From assembly GCA_026874595.1 (NCBI GenBank), contig CM049309.1:48900079-48964078 (forward strand): a stretch of 64,000 nucleotides of DNA, given 5' to 3'. Below are positions 47,277 through 60,179 of this stretch, one piece after another; positions within the stretch are counted from its first letter, which is position 1, and each line of letters starts with the position of its first letter. The notes beneath the pieces were generated by a model. That model searched no databases. It was given only the letters and a program-made list of their open reading frames with translations, and was not told where the DNA came from. The position numbers and the translations under genes are program-made. Source of the stretch: Sipunculus nudus (Eukaryota > Annelida > Sipuncula > Golfingiida > Sipunculidae).

Positions 47277-47597
47277 TTTCTTCATACATTTAATGAAACA
47301 TCATTCAATTCAACATGCTGTTGAGGATACAAATATCTCTGGTTACTGCAATCATTATTTTATTGGGAATTCACTTTCACAATTATGATTTTACTGAATG
47401 TTTCAGAACATAAATACAATCCTCTTTTAATTTGATTTTCTTCATACATTTAATAAAACATCGTTCAATTCAACATGCTGTTGAGGAAACAAATATCTCT
47501 GGTTACTTCAATCATTATTTTTTTTGGGAATTCACTTTCACAATTATGATTTTACTGAATATTTCAGAACATAAATACAATCCTCTTTTAATTTGAT
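47277..47597. repeat. 160-bp tandem duplication
   Basis: TTCATACATTTAAT begins at 47281 and again at 47441. The two units differ at only a few positions, through CATGCTGTTGAGGA and AATACAATCCTCTTTTAATTTGA. Confidence 0.92.
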
Positions 47598-48374
47598 CAA
47601 ATAAAATGTGGGCAACATATATTTAAAGTGTATCAATGCATGGGTTGAAGCTCAAATGTTTTGACACGAATCAGCTGAAATATGTCAGTGAAAATTCAAC
47701 ATATGAAGCAACAATTAAAAATTTTAAATCAACTTGCTTTTGCATTTTCCCGAAGTTTTCATGCACTGTATTTCAGATACCACCTTACATGCTCTTTTAT
47801 AGCATGCAGGATAACAGTAAAGGTAACATATAGGAAAATAAAAAAAAAAACTTATTTATGCATGCCCCTAGATCAGCTCCTAGACTATCTCGAATATATC
47901 GAATCTAATATCTCGAATGCCTCTTTTTCAAAGTAAATGATAGTTTTTTTGTATTGATACATGTTGATTAATTAAAAACAAATGCAGCAAACGGTTAAGC
48001 GTTCAGCTACACCTTTTCATTCGTTTTCGGGCTGAGGGATTCTATGCGACACACCCACATGAACCCTAGCCCGCCATTTGATAAATTAAAAACACAATAA
48101 GACAAATCGCGGCGGGGAATACACCAGAGGCAATGAATCGAGACAGGAAGAAATAAATGTTATCAGACCGACGTGATTTGTGTGCAATAAACAAAGATAC
48201 GGAAATAACTGTGTTAGGTATCCTGAAGAGGAACAAGGTAGAGGCCAAAGAGTCAAGCCTTAAAGAAAAAAACCAAGGGCCAAAGTTTTTTTTATCTTTT
48301 ACATTTTAGCAATAAGAGTCTCTAACAATTCAGTAAAAAAAACTGGCATTACTACCCTCAATAGAAAGAGCTGA

Positions 48375-48565
48375 TAGTTGACCGATGTTGTCCGATGTCC
48401 ATAAATCCCGTGAGACATCCGCTTAACACCAGAAACTATATCGTGAGTGACATAGGAACATCGGATAACATCAGAATGTCGTGAGGAATTCGGGAGAGGA
48501 TTTTTTTTTTTCTAAAATCGGGGTGACATCGGGACGTATCGGGTTATATCGGAAGAGTTCCTCAT
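48375..48565. repeat. CATCGG/CCGATG fold-back element
   Basis: The left part has GTCCGATGTCC and GTGAGACATCC. The right part has ACATCGGATAACATC, GTGACATCGGGACGTATCGG and TATATCGG, so the word and its complement face each other. Same word family as 5385-5660. Confidence 0.45.
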
Positions 48566-48894
48566 GTTTCCAAAGGGGTCCTCGAAACTCAGGAACAGTG
48601 GTCAGCGTAACAAAAGTATCCAAACCTTAACCAAATGATGACCTATATTGTTTTGTATTTGGAACGCGTGGACAGAGAAACTGACCAATCGTTGCTTGTT
48701 GACTAACTTTAAAGGGTTAAAGAAAATCGGAAGATTTTCATTTATCTGAATGAATATACTGCATGTATTTTCTCCGTTGTGTACTGGTAACCTTACTGGA
48801 TCAACATGCGTTATACACATTTCATAATACAGCTGCTACGGTCTTTTTCAGGTATATCGCTTTATACAATATAAGCCTCACCCAGGAGGTGTGT

Positions 48895-49165
48895 ATGTTT
48901 GTGTGTGTGTGTTTATTCACAAAACATAACTCACAAAATCATTAACGGAATCTCATTAAATTTCCGGGCATTTCTGGAATGTACCACGGAAAAATCGATT
49001 AGATTTGGCGTGGATCCCGCACACGATACGGATTCAGGAGCGTCAACAAGGAATATTCACAAATGTAAATTCCGTGATGCACCATGGAATCTGGGATTAT
49101 GGGCCGAATACGTTAACACAAACACATGGCGGAGACTTGCATTCCCTAGAATGCAGATATTTAGT
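48895..49165 (+). repeat. Dispersed repeat (CAAGGAATATTCACAAATG family), most complete copy
   Basis: It runs from a TG run and AAAACATAACTCACAAAATC through CATTTCTGGAATGTACCACGG, CGCACACGATACGG, CAACAAGGAATATTCACAAATG and GGGCCGAATACG to GGCGGAGACTTGCATTCC. Other copies are at 30785/31525 (+), 34150 (-) and about 52085 (-). Confidence 0.6.
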
Positions 49166-49169
49166 GACT

Positions 49170-52080
49170 TGTAATTTGTGATAGAAAAATGTGAGTGTGG
49201 GTGGTCAGCTTAAGGAAACAGAAAGAGAATCGGTAATGTCGTTTATCACCCGATTTTGTGTTTCAATGACCAAAGCTGATATTAAACTAAGGATTTTTAT
49301 CACCAAAAAAAATTATATTGGTCCCGAGGGATGACCCTTTCTTGTCTGCTCGAGGCCATTGCTTCAGCGGTTAATACCGGTCATCCAGGTAACCAAGATG
49401 TCTGATTAGGTTATTGCTGATGAAGCATTGAATAACTTTATAAATCTGTCCCGAATAACAAATGCCTACCGTAATCATGTATTCTCTGTGATATGAGGAT
49501 TGTATTCCTATTATAATGGACAGTTGCCAAAAAGTCGTTGTCAGAATCAGTGCGAATATTATGTTTTCGCGCCCATGCATATGAAATGTTACAAAACATG
49601 CTAGTCCAATAATTAATGGTCATTTCTAAATACATTGTCATATATAACCCTTTTGAGAACTTATTTAAAAAATGAAATCGAAAACCAGTCTGTCCTAGGG
49701 TTACATATATAAACTTAATTTAGAATATAGACTTGCATACCACCTCACTAGCAATAATATCTGTATGGACGAAGAATAATAAATGCAGACAGCAGCTATT
49801 TGTGACATTATTGGCGTTCGGAGGTCTCATTAATGTAATAATGTAAATAACAATCCTTCATCACGTTGTGTCCCATGCCGTGATCGTCAATTCACGTTTA
49901 ATGTAATCAAGACTCCCTGCATTGTCTTGCAGTACGATGTATGCTCCAACAAAAAGCAGTCCAGTCTAATCATATTGTCACATATGACACATACTGGGGG
50001 ACGGAAAGTGCAATTATCAGCACATAACAAAGTCCAGGACCATTCAGCCACGTTGAATCTAGTATCTAAAAGCACTTGTTAGCTTTCCGTTATTGTACTC
50101 ATTTGCGGCTAAATGAAGATTGCTTACTTATCCCTTAATTTCATGAATGCTTAAGTCGGTTGATACATCATGGAAGTGTTTACTTTAGTACTCAGTAGGA
50201 GAATAAATCTGGATTTATCTGACACGGGACAAGTAGATTGGTGCCCTGCGCAAATATTACCCTCGACTGTTTGTGCCAATAATGCCGAAAACCAAATATG
50301 AACCATTTTAAAACTAGCTTTTGGAGCATCGTGTACACCACACTTACGAAATCGTATTCCAATAAGACGGTGAAAGTGGCTAAACGGTCTATTATTCCGA
50401 TGTTAATAAACCAGTCGCGCGGACATAAAGTGTCCGTGAGCACGTGAATATGTGTCACGTGTCGAAGCGGTAAGACGGCCTGACTTACACTAGCATGACG
50501 AACTATGGATACTAGCGAGTCTACATTAATTACAAGGGATGCAACCACCCTATGAAATATAGACAAGGCTTGCTAAGCAATATGGCTGGCTTTACTCAGG
50601 CCCTGTACTATCATGTCCTTTATATTTTAGTGTTAACTATAAATGTTAGTGAATATTGTATTTTAATTTCTCGAGAAAATTTCTCAAGAGAACAAGCCGT
50701 AGACCAATCGATATTCAGACCTTTCCATCAAATAGTAAAAGGATTATGTCTTATTAAAAGGGGCACTATATATTACGGGACAGAAAAAAAAAATCTATTG
50801 GATTACCATACGGTTTGCCAAATTACATAATCAAGATCACATTGACAATATCACATAAAACATCTAAAATATTTGCAAAGAATGTGCAAAATCTATGGAT
50901 AGAACTGATATTAAAAATTTAAAATAAAAGATTGTTCAGGTTAAGAGGAGGTTAACGTGTAAAACTGTATGTTCTCCTGTGTTACATTAACCCTTCTCCT
51001 TCAGGCCCATTAAAAATATCTATAATATTATCTGTTAGACACAACAGAAAAATGTTTCAAAGTTATAGAAAGGCACGTTTTATGTACCAGTAGTAAAGTA
51101 TTTGGAAATGTTGAATTATTTCTCACTGGACACATGTACTGTTACATGACAGATGGATATGCTTGTAGAAAAGTGGGACCTTAACAAACGCAACCTGTCT
51201 TTTTCTTTGTTTCTGGATACAGCAATAGATAGCCCAGATGGTGGGGATAGAGAAAACCTATTCTGGATGATTTAGGTGATAGTTGGCCTGTCACCTCTTG
51301 TAGGTCTGTAAAATCAATCTTTCCCGTAAAACAGTAGTAACTGCTTTCAATATCATATATTATTCACGCCGAGTAATAAGTGCTTGGAGTTTTCTATCTA
51401 AAAATGCATCACTTTTGGATGTGTTTTGCAGACAACATCAGTTTGGTCTTCTGTATGCAAATCTATTATGCATGCTTTATTCCTTGAAAATATATGGAGG
51501 TAGGGTGGTAAGTGTTCAGAACTGAAATCGACTTTGGGCCATTTTTACATATATGCCTTTGGTTTAAAAGTAGATCATTACCACGGCTATCCTATGACAG
51601 GGCTTAAATTACAGCCATTTCACTAAGCATAAAGTGCAAAGAAAACCGAACGTGTTTGTGTTTTAAGGGCGGTTTATGATAATCCCTATACCTGATGAAG
51701 AAAGTTAGAATTCTCAATTTTTCCAGACAGTAAAAGTCGAATACTGACTCGGTTTAGGAGTTTTATAATTTATTAAGCCTGCCCAAAGGAAAACCCCACG
51801 AATACAGCAATGGCATTAAACAATATTGGTTGAAAATTCTAAGCCATACCAAATTTGAGCATATTTTTATGTACTGACTATATTACAAAAATTTATGAAA
51901 CAGGATATCCGAATCCAAATGGATACATGCCTCCGCCATGGAAGCACAGGTTAATAAAAAGATCTGCAAACACACTGGACACCGTTTCATCGGGGTGCTG
52001 GACGCTCGACCGTGACCTAAACAGATGACTGGGCCAGAATGCGCTGCGCATGAGGCTAGACCTGTGCATTCACTAATTAT
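49170..52080. other. AT-rich non-coding stretch
   Basis: The longest frames (for example 50192-50566 on the minus strand) show no recognisable domain or splice context. Confidence 0.4.
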
Positions 52081-52084
52081 TGGT

Positions 52085-52280
52085 CCATATTGCCCGGTTC
52101 ATTCGTGAATAAGTGCCCGTACATTTGTGAATATTCCTTGATGACGCTCCAGATTCCGGATAAGATGCTGGATCAACACAAAAATCTTATCGATTCTTTC
52201 TTTGCTCATTCTCGAACTGCCTTGAAAATTTCATGAGAGTTATATCCTGGAAGAAAACACACACACACACGGGAATGGCG
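52085..52280 (-). repeat. Dispersed repeat (CAAGGAATATTCACAAATG family), inverted copy
   Basis: ACATTTGTGAATATTCCTTG with GATGACGC, GGATAAGATGCTGGATC and AAAATTTCATGAGAGTTAT are the reverse complement of the family order, ending in a short AC run. Confidence 0.5.
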
Positions 52281-53639
52281 GCATGCCCTCCTGACGGAGG
52301 CAACGAGCGAACAATTTTTCTTTTGATTACCTGACGAGACAATATATCCTGTATGATGCACTTTGCCTGAAGAAAAACAAAAATGCGTTTCAATTCTTGA
52401 AAAAAATCTGAAAAATCCCAGTATGTTTTCAATGATAAATAATATGATGTGAATAATTTGCATGATCGAGGCGAGGGGATTAATTCACAACATTAACAAG
52501 GAATTGGTGTTTATTTTGCGCCCAAAAATATTTACAAATATAGGAGCGCCAATTCCATAGAAACATTATCGTTTTGGGTCTATTAAAATTTAACTGCAAT
52601 CTCATTAATTTTGAGTTTAAAGGATATGTGAAGATCACTATGTGCAGAAATACAAATAGGCGTGTTATCCCGGGTTGAATAAGAAGGTACCCGTTAGGCC
52701 GTTCAGTTTAGGCATCGTAATCAGACCAATAGGTCATGACATTGCTGAAGTTGTTGACTGCACTGAAATGGCCATAATGAGAGTCATATATTATAGTTTT
52801 GCTGTACACAGCCGAAAATCTTAAAGGAGCATTTCCTGGTTGCATTTAAATGAGCTCTACCCATCACGTGCGTGTTTTTTTTAACTTATTTGGTTCATAT
52901 CCTCTAGTAAACCTTGTGTCTGAAATCATAGTCATGACAGTTCACCCTGAACGCTAATTTTATAACCTGGTGTGGCATTAGGATAAGTGGCTTCGGTATA
53001 ATACTTCGTCATTTTCGGTGGCTAATATCATCGTTTTAGAGTACGTTTTTATGAGCCATGTCATAGCTGATCCCGAGGTGCTGCTGTTTATGTAAACAAC
53101 AGATTACTTGCGTCCGACGCACAGACATACTACACCCATGCATTATTTGGTTAGTTGAGCACCTGGGGCCCTAAGAGCCTAGGTGAAGGGATTATTTCTT
53201 AGATCTCAAGCGTTTCGTTACCGGCTTCGTATGTTAGATAATCTTTACCCAACTAGATTTATCATCTTTAATATTAAGCAAGGACTGGAGATCACAAAAG
53301 AATACACAGAATATACAGATTAAGTGAACACCCTGTTTCCATGTATGGTGACTATCATCATTTCCTGAGCCCGGCAGAACTTGGGTGGTGTCAATAAAAC
53401 GATCAGTTGAAGACACATCTCTATGCGTTCAGGAAGCGGACAAACATTCAGGGAGATATTCCAATACAAAGATACTTAGTTATACTTTCTTTTATTATAT
53501 CTTTTATCACACGATTGTTAACAAAAATGTTTACTTTTAGGCCTAATTCTAGTGACTTTATACATGTTAACGGCGAAGCGAAAAAAAATTGCTTTATTTC
53601 CGCTTATGAGAAAAATGATTAGACGAAACTGATGAATAT
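52281..53639. other. AT-rich non-coding stretch
   Basis: Nothing recognised on either strand. Confidence 0.4.
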
Positions 53640-54440
53640 ATTGATGAGGATGGTGATATTCTCAAACTGAGTATGATAACAGGAATGATTATGACGAGGT
53701 GATAATACTGAAGTTGATAATGATGATGATGTGACAATATTATTGAGGTTGATATGATTATGGTGATGAAGATATGTCAAAGTAATGATCATAATGAGAA
53801 TTGATTAGGAAAATGTTAATATATCGATGATAATGTTGGTGATAATGCAACTATATTAATGATAATGATGCGACTATATTGATAATATTACTAAACTGGT
53901 GGTGATGTCATCAAAAAGATATTGATGTTGGTATATCTACATTGACGATGATGTATTTATATCTGTTATGAATACATAAATATATAGATGATGTTAGCAA
54001 TAATGATAATGAAACCAAATGGTTGAAGATGATATGACTCCACTTATGATAATGATGAGTAGTATAACGGTTATGACGTGACCACATCGGTGACTTAGTG
54101 ATTACAGTGATGATGATGTGACTGCATTCATAAACATGGTGTGACTGCATTAATGATGATTCAGTGATCGAGAGCATGACATGATTACAATGGTGATTAC
54201 GCCATTATAATGTTAGTGATGATATTGATATTGTGACGTTGATAATATTTTAGCCAAAATGACGACGATGATGTTTATTGATGTACCATACTGTTGTGGC
54301 AAATATAATGATTACAGGGATGATGATGTAACTATATCGATGATGAAAATGTGACCACATTATTGCTGATGGTGTAATAATAATGATGAAGATGATGATG
54401 ACAAATCCATGATATTGTGACTCCTGATGATGTAAATGTA
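53640..54440. repeat. Degenerate GAT-rich minisatellite
   Basis: About 800 bases are dominated by TGATGATAATGATG words with recurring GATGATGTGACT(A/G)CATT units. The bias is strand-asymmetric, G/A/T-rich with little C on the + strand. Frames on the minus strand (His/Ile-rich) follow from the repeat. Confidence 0.8.
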
Positions 54441-55326
54441 TAAAGACTATCGATGTTATCTCCATCCCCATATATAAAAGAACAATATTGACTGTTGCGT
54501 CTTCTTTTTCAGGAAGAGTAAGAAACAAGGTCAAGGATGTTCGTTCTGTTTCTTTGTATTGACTGAATCTGTAAAGCTCACCAGGCTAACGACATCCGAA
54601 CTATAACGAAAGAGTCCTCCCCAGGGCGCGTGGTACTGAACGGGGACATTAAAGTTCCGACTTCCTGCAGGAAAATGCTAAAACGTTCTATTTGTGGAGA
54701 AAATAAAACATGTACAACGGTAAAACACTGTGTCACGTGGGCCATGGAGAAACATTTATCGCAGACACAGTGAATTCCCTAACGACTCCGCGTCCGTATT
54801 ATCCCAGACTCCCGTAGGTTCTGTGGCGACTGAGAAAAAAAGGTCAAACTGCTCGCCATCCTGTGACACTTTCATCTAACCGAACACATCCATCAACTAT
54901 TGCATTTGCTTTCACTTATGACAGCTGTATAATTCGGGATTGTGACTTGATATTTTTGTTTCGTGTCGCATTTTTCCCTGTAGTGACTGGGTTGCTGCAG
55001 TACATATGTTATATCTCTTTGTTGTCAATGATTAGGTCGGATAACAGATAATAAAAAAACAACTGATTGACCCTTTAATGTTTGGATATATGTTGTACAC
55101 GATTACTTCTCTTCTCCCAAGCCTTTGTGCAGAAATAAAGACAAGTGTCAACCGAACGTCCTGTACTGACTACATATTATGTCCCTTCATTTATTCAAAA
55201 TATATTAAATACAGTTGCCCTGATAATAACATGACATTCTTAATATGTGGGTTATTGTTCAATGTGTTCAATATTAGGTGCCCCTTTAATCAATCTTTAA
55301 GATTATACACATGATTATCATATACA
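54441..55326. other. Non-coding stretch
   Basis: A strong acceptor-like TCTTCTTTTTCAG at 54501-54513 is followed by only 16 codons before a stop. No gene supported. Confidence 0.35.
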
Positions 55327-55500
55327 AGAAGGGGTCGCGACAGCCGAGTGGTAACCTGCTCGGCTCTCTCCAATGGCGACCAGGTCGCTATTCCCGGCAT
55401 GGCCATATGAAAGTGGGTTATAGCTGTCCGGTTCAAGTCGTAGGTTTTCCCTGCATGGTCCTCTGGATTTTCTCCACATTTGTAGACTACCGATCGCCAC
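55327..55500 (+). mobile_element. tRNA-derived SINE
   Basis: GGGGTCGCGACAGCCGAGTG and GTAACC form the A-box region and GGTTCAAGTCG (about 55430) the B box. The interval is longer than usual, suggesting an insertion. A body with TCCCTGCATGGTCCTCTGG and ATTTTCTCCAC follows, as in the copies at 19.8 and 20.9 kb. Confidence 0.55.
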
Positions 55501-56086
55501 CATCTACTTCATGGAAGGTGCTACGTATTAGTCATTTGAAATACTTGTTCGATCCTTATAAAATAATTTACAAGGCATTCTTCGGACTTACGCACATGTC
55601 CGCTAGTATTCATGTATACAGCAAGGTCAGACCTATACAGAACCTAAACCTTATTACAAGGTTCCAGTCTCAGTTTTCTTGTCTCCTGTTCCAGTGTCTG
55701 GTATCCATTAAATCTGGGCTGTTCATTTCTTTAGTGGCTATAAAGAGACGATGTGGTCTTGTGCAGCCTCTAAGGTGTCTCCCTGAGACCTTTAGCGCCA
55801 CGAGATCCATTGTGTATTAACAAAGGTCATATCATCACGAATCATAACAAACATTTGTTAATATAGTCTGTTTAAGATGGGGTTTTTAAAAGTAAATATG
55901 AAAGTCGAGTATGGAAGAGGTGTCCCGGAAATATGACCGTGATGAACAAAGCAGTCTCAGACTGAAGCCCCGCTTCCTGCTGAAATCTTATGAAAAACTA
56001 GTAAACTATTTGTATTTGAGCTTTATCCAGTTAACCTTCGGATATCATTTTCAGCGAGGACAAGTTGGAATGTGCTGTATTATATA

Positions 56087-56135
56087 CATACACACACACA
56101 CACATATATATATATATATTTATTTATACATATAT
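56087..56135. repeat. (CA)n(TA)n microsatellite
   Basis: A short CA run is followed by TA and TTTA repeats. Confidence 0.85.
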
Positions 56136-56379
56136 ACATGTAAATACATATATAAATGCATTCATAGATACAGACCCTATTGAAATACCCGGGTCCCCTC
56201 AAAGGACGAGTGTTATACATTTAAATCCAACCAATACCATTAAAAATCTTGAGAGCATTGTTTTTTTTACGGTGCAGGATTTACCTATTGACTTTGCGGG
56301 CTTCCGTTCAGGGTATCATAGCCTAGTGTGGAGGTGGTGGGGGGGTCGCTTTAACTTCTTTTTGGAATGGGGTATCATA

Positions 56380-57535
56380 CTATAATTCACGGGAATCTGT
56401 TTGTCTGTCTGTCTGTCCGGATTCATTCGCACGCTAGGGCTCGCACGGTCGTCAAGCTTCGTGGGAGGGTGCATCTTGGTCCGGGGAAGAACGAGTTTAT
56501 ATTTTTTAGGCGTTTGGTAAAGAAATGGCCTCAAAATCGATACAAATATTATGGGTTTAATACCTGCGCTGTACCATGGCCATTCTCACATAGTGCGCCC
56601 ACGTCGTCCTGAATCTCCTCTCGCTAACCAATCAAATCAAACCTGACATAGTCTGCCAAACATTCACTACGCGTCGGCCTTTTCTAAGCAGTCCGCTAGG
56701 TCAACACAAATGAATGTTGTTCTGGGTTGACCGCGGGGACGAATTTAGACCGGGAACATCTCACCACTGCCCATATCGGCAATTTTGGCACAAGTGAATC
56801 ATGTTGCGGGTTAATCGTTGGGACGATTTTGGACGCGGAACATCTCACCCCTCGCCAAATTTGTGTCAGTGCATTTCAAACGCGCACGCCATGTCAGTGC
56901 TTACTCATCATTTAAGAAAAGTGTGGATGCACGTACTGATATCGGTATATTCTAGTCATACTATAATTCACGGGAATCTGTTTGTCTGTCTGTCCGGATT
57001 CATTCGCACGCTAGGGATCGCACGGTCTTCAAACTTCGTGGGAGGGTGCATCTTGGTCCGGGGAAGAACGAGTTTATATTTTTTAGGCGTTTGGAAAAGA
57101 AATGGCCTCAAAATCGATACAAATATTATGGGTTTAATACCTGCGCTGTGCCATGGCCATTCTAACATAGTGCGCCCACGTCGTCCTGAATCTCCTCTCG
57201 CTAACCAATCAAATCAAACCTGACATAGTCTGCCAAACATTCACTACGCGTCGGCCTTTTCTAAGCAGTCCGCTAGGTCAACACAAATGAGTGTTGTTCT
57301 GGGATGACCGCGGGGACGAATTTAGACCAGGAACATCTCACCACTGCCCATATCGGCAATTTTGGCACAAGTGAATCATGTTGCGGGTTAATCGTTAGGA
57401 CGATTTTGGACGCGGAACATCTCACCCCTCGCCAAATTTGTGTCAGTGCATTTCAAACGCGCACGCCATGTCAGTGCTTACTCATAATTTAAGAAAAGTG
57501 TGGATGCACGTACTGATATGGGTATATTCTAGTAA
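56380..57535. repeat. 577-bp tandem duplication
   Basis: CATTCGCACGCTAGGG is at 56424 and again at 57001. The units are nearly identical from CTATAATTCACGGGAATCTG to the GTATATTCTAGT at the end; one differs by a GTCT repeat unit. Inside each unit a 90-base sub-repeat recurs (GGGACGAATTTAGACC...GAACATCTCACCACTGCCC against GGGACGATTTTGGACGCGG...CATCTCACCCCTCGCC). Confidence 0.92.
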
Positions 57536-57539
57536 CTAA

Positions 57540-59880
57540 TAAAGTGTTGGATATTGAGCAAGCGCTCTTCAATGAATTAACTTTCCAGGGTGTGTTCCTA
57601 ACAGTATACAAACAGTTTACAGCGGGCCAGCTCGACAAGAAGTTTAACCATGCGTGCTCTCTTGCGTACTTAGCAATACATAAAGCAGACATTGACATTT
57701 TGTTTTTCATGACTCGATGCTGCTAACAAATTTTCGCCTCCTATAATAATTTCTATAACAGGTCTTCCGGTTGATATTATCCAGCATTGTTGTTTTCACT
57801 AAGACACTATCATTGCCTTGTGCACAACTAGCCTCAAAGTCAAGCTTTTGTAATGTTTTATTTCACCGCTTACGAGCTGCATGTCGCTTCATTAAACCTA
57901 CCATTCAGTATATTATTTACTTTTACATAGCACCCTCCATGAGACTCTGGCGGAAAATCTAAGGACCTCCAATACCAACGCCATAAGGTATTTCCTTTTA
58001 GCAGAATACAACAGTTTCCTAGCTAAACCTTCCCGGTTTACAGGCTCAGTGTATCTTAGTCACCTGCTCTAAATATTTTTCCTGGTTCTATGTGCTGAAA
58101 ATACGATCAAAATATGTATGTTCACTATGCCCGCAACGCAGCAGGAACGATTTTTACTTTTGGTTGCTATCTCGATTTATGATAGTAGATGAGGACGCTA
58201 CGTACAGAAAAAAAGTTTACATGTATGTATATATGTTTCCTTTAGCGCCACTGTTCGCGTCAGGTAAAGTTTACTTCTACTTTATAATGGCAAGAGGTTA
58301 CAGAACGAAAACCGGAGAGATACTATCATATTTCCAGGAAAAACACTGCCTTTCACATATAACTTATCTGCCTATAGTAAAAGGGTGGACACTTTCAATC
58401 TCCACGATACGCAATAAAAGGCAAGGTTGAACCAGAGCTGCTCGTTTAAAAAACGGACATACCGTCATCATGGTGATATATTCTACACATGTAATCCAAA
58501 AACAGACAATAGGAGCAACTCCTTACATATATGCCATACAAGATAGGCAGACAATCGTGAGCGAATTTCTTCTGTCCAATTAAATATGCACTTTGTTCTC
58601 AAGTAGGTTAGAAAGTTATTCGGTAAACACTACCAATTGTCGCAAAAGGCTTCAGATTGCTTTGTTTAAGAACATTAAGTGTATACGTTAACCTTCTTGG
58701 GGTAATTTCCATAAAATGTTGTTTAATAGAATATGCATTTTATACTCAAACCATTCGGTAAACATGATAAGAGGTTTATCAAGATCAGATCACCTTTTTT
58801 TTATTCAAAGCAATAAATACTAAGCAGAAAATCTTATGTCATAGGGGTGCCTCTAAATTAATTGAATGGACATTTTCTTTAAAAAGAAAGACCAGACACA
58901 AAAAAATAAATTGTACTACTGACCACGGAACCAAAAATAAGGAGTGAGTGGACATTTTTTTGGTTTAAACAAATATCGATGAAATTTTGCCAATAATAGA
59001 TTATGCTGACTCGTTTGTGCCTCAGTCAGTAGTTTTACCAAATAAGCACAATATAATTCATTTCATGCAGCCAAATAAAATACCTGCATACTGGATTGGC
59101 TAGTAAAGTTCTAAGTATGACTTGTTGTACCATGTAAGACATTGTGTCATTATAAGTCATATCTGAGTCATTCATATATTCATATTATATATCATATCAA
59201 CTGTTTTTCATAAATCAGTGCTCCTTTTATATCATTTTGTTTAAAAATTTGCTATAAAGTTCCATATGATCAGGGACATCATGATAATAACAGAATATTT
59301 GGCTTAACAGGTAAATCACATAATAAAACAAGGAAGTTTATGGAAATTTCATTATTTTATTTAATTGAATGAAATATCAGAGTGACTGAAGCTCCAAAAC
59401 GGAAATGTTAAGGAAGGTCAAAATTGATGCACGAGGTTCCTGAAAACTTTTCCAGTCTTAACTACCTAATTGAGGCCTTGGTACTCATTCACCAAAAATG
59501 TAACGCTCAACCTTGAAAGACAGCGGCGATTTTCGTAGAAAAATTATGTTTTTCTTGTGGTATTCACATTATAATTATCAGTCTTTAAAGATTAGTTTAC
59601 TGGTTTTGGACAGAATATCCTTCTGGCTACCTAAATGTCAATCGGATCATATCTTTAGGAATGTCCTTAAGTTTCGACATATCTTTTGAGTTTCCTTTCA
59701 GGGAATTCTTCCGTTTTGCACGTCATCTTCATTTTTCCCTTCTCTCAGACGGGTTAAGATATGTATGATCAGTTTATGATGATCAGTTGAGCGACATGAT
59801 TCTTGGGGCTTGTTTTTATATTTGTACTACTTTTTCAGTTATTGTATCCGCCAAAACAGAGTTTTGCGGATACTTTTTTC
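57540..59880. other. AT-rich non-coding stretch
   Basis: Short unsupported frames; no repeats recognised. Confidence 0.4.
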
Positions 59881-60079
59881 AGCCGGACGCCGCCGCCGCA
59901 CAGGTTTTCGGAGAATTCATCCGTAACCTCTGGACGGAGTTTTATGAAACTGGGAATCATGATCGGGGCAAATTTAAACTGCTGCGCCCTCATTTTGGAT
60001 TGCCCTCTGACTTTTCCTCTCTGCAGAGCCGTGCTTTGGTCTCGGATGTGTGGCCGTAACCGGACCTCCCTGGCACGAC

Positions 60080-60175
60080 CCCCTCTAGAGCGGACACCCC
60101 CATATAATGGACAATTCACCCGGTTCCGTGACTGTCCGCTTAAGAGGTGGGCCCTCTTCTATACTATATATACTG
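60080..60175. repeat. Possible dispersed repeat fragment (GCGGACACCCCC segment)
   Basis: GAGCGGACACCCCCATATAATGG and GACTGTCCGCTTAAGAGGTGG form a loosely inverted GTCCGC/GCGGAC arrangement in a GC-rich patch (59880-60130). Single copy in the window, so the call is weak. Confidence 0.3.
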
Positions 60176-60179
60176 CAGG

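Noticed and set aside
55311-55820. 169-codon ORF, the longest in the window
   Set aside because: Its first third is the tRNA-derived SINE and the rest shows no domain; most likely chance.
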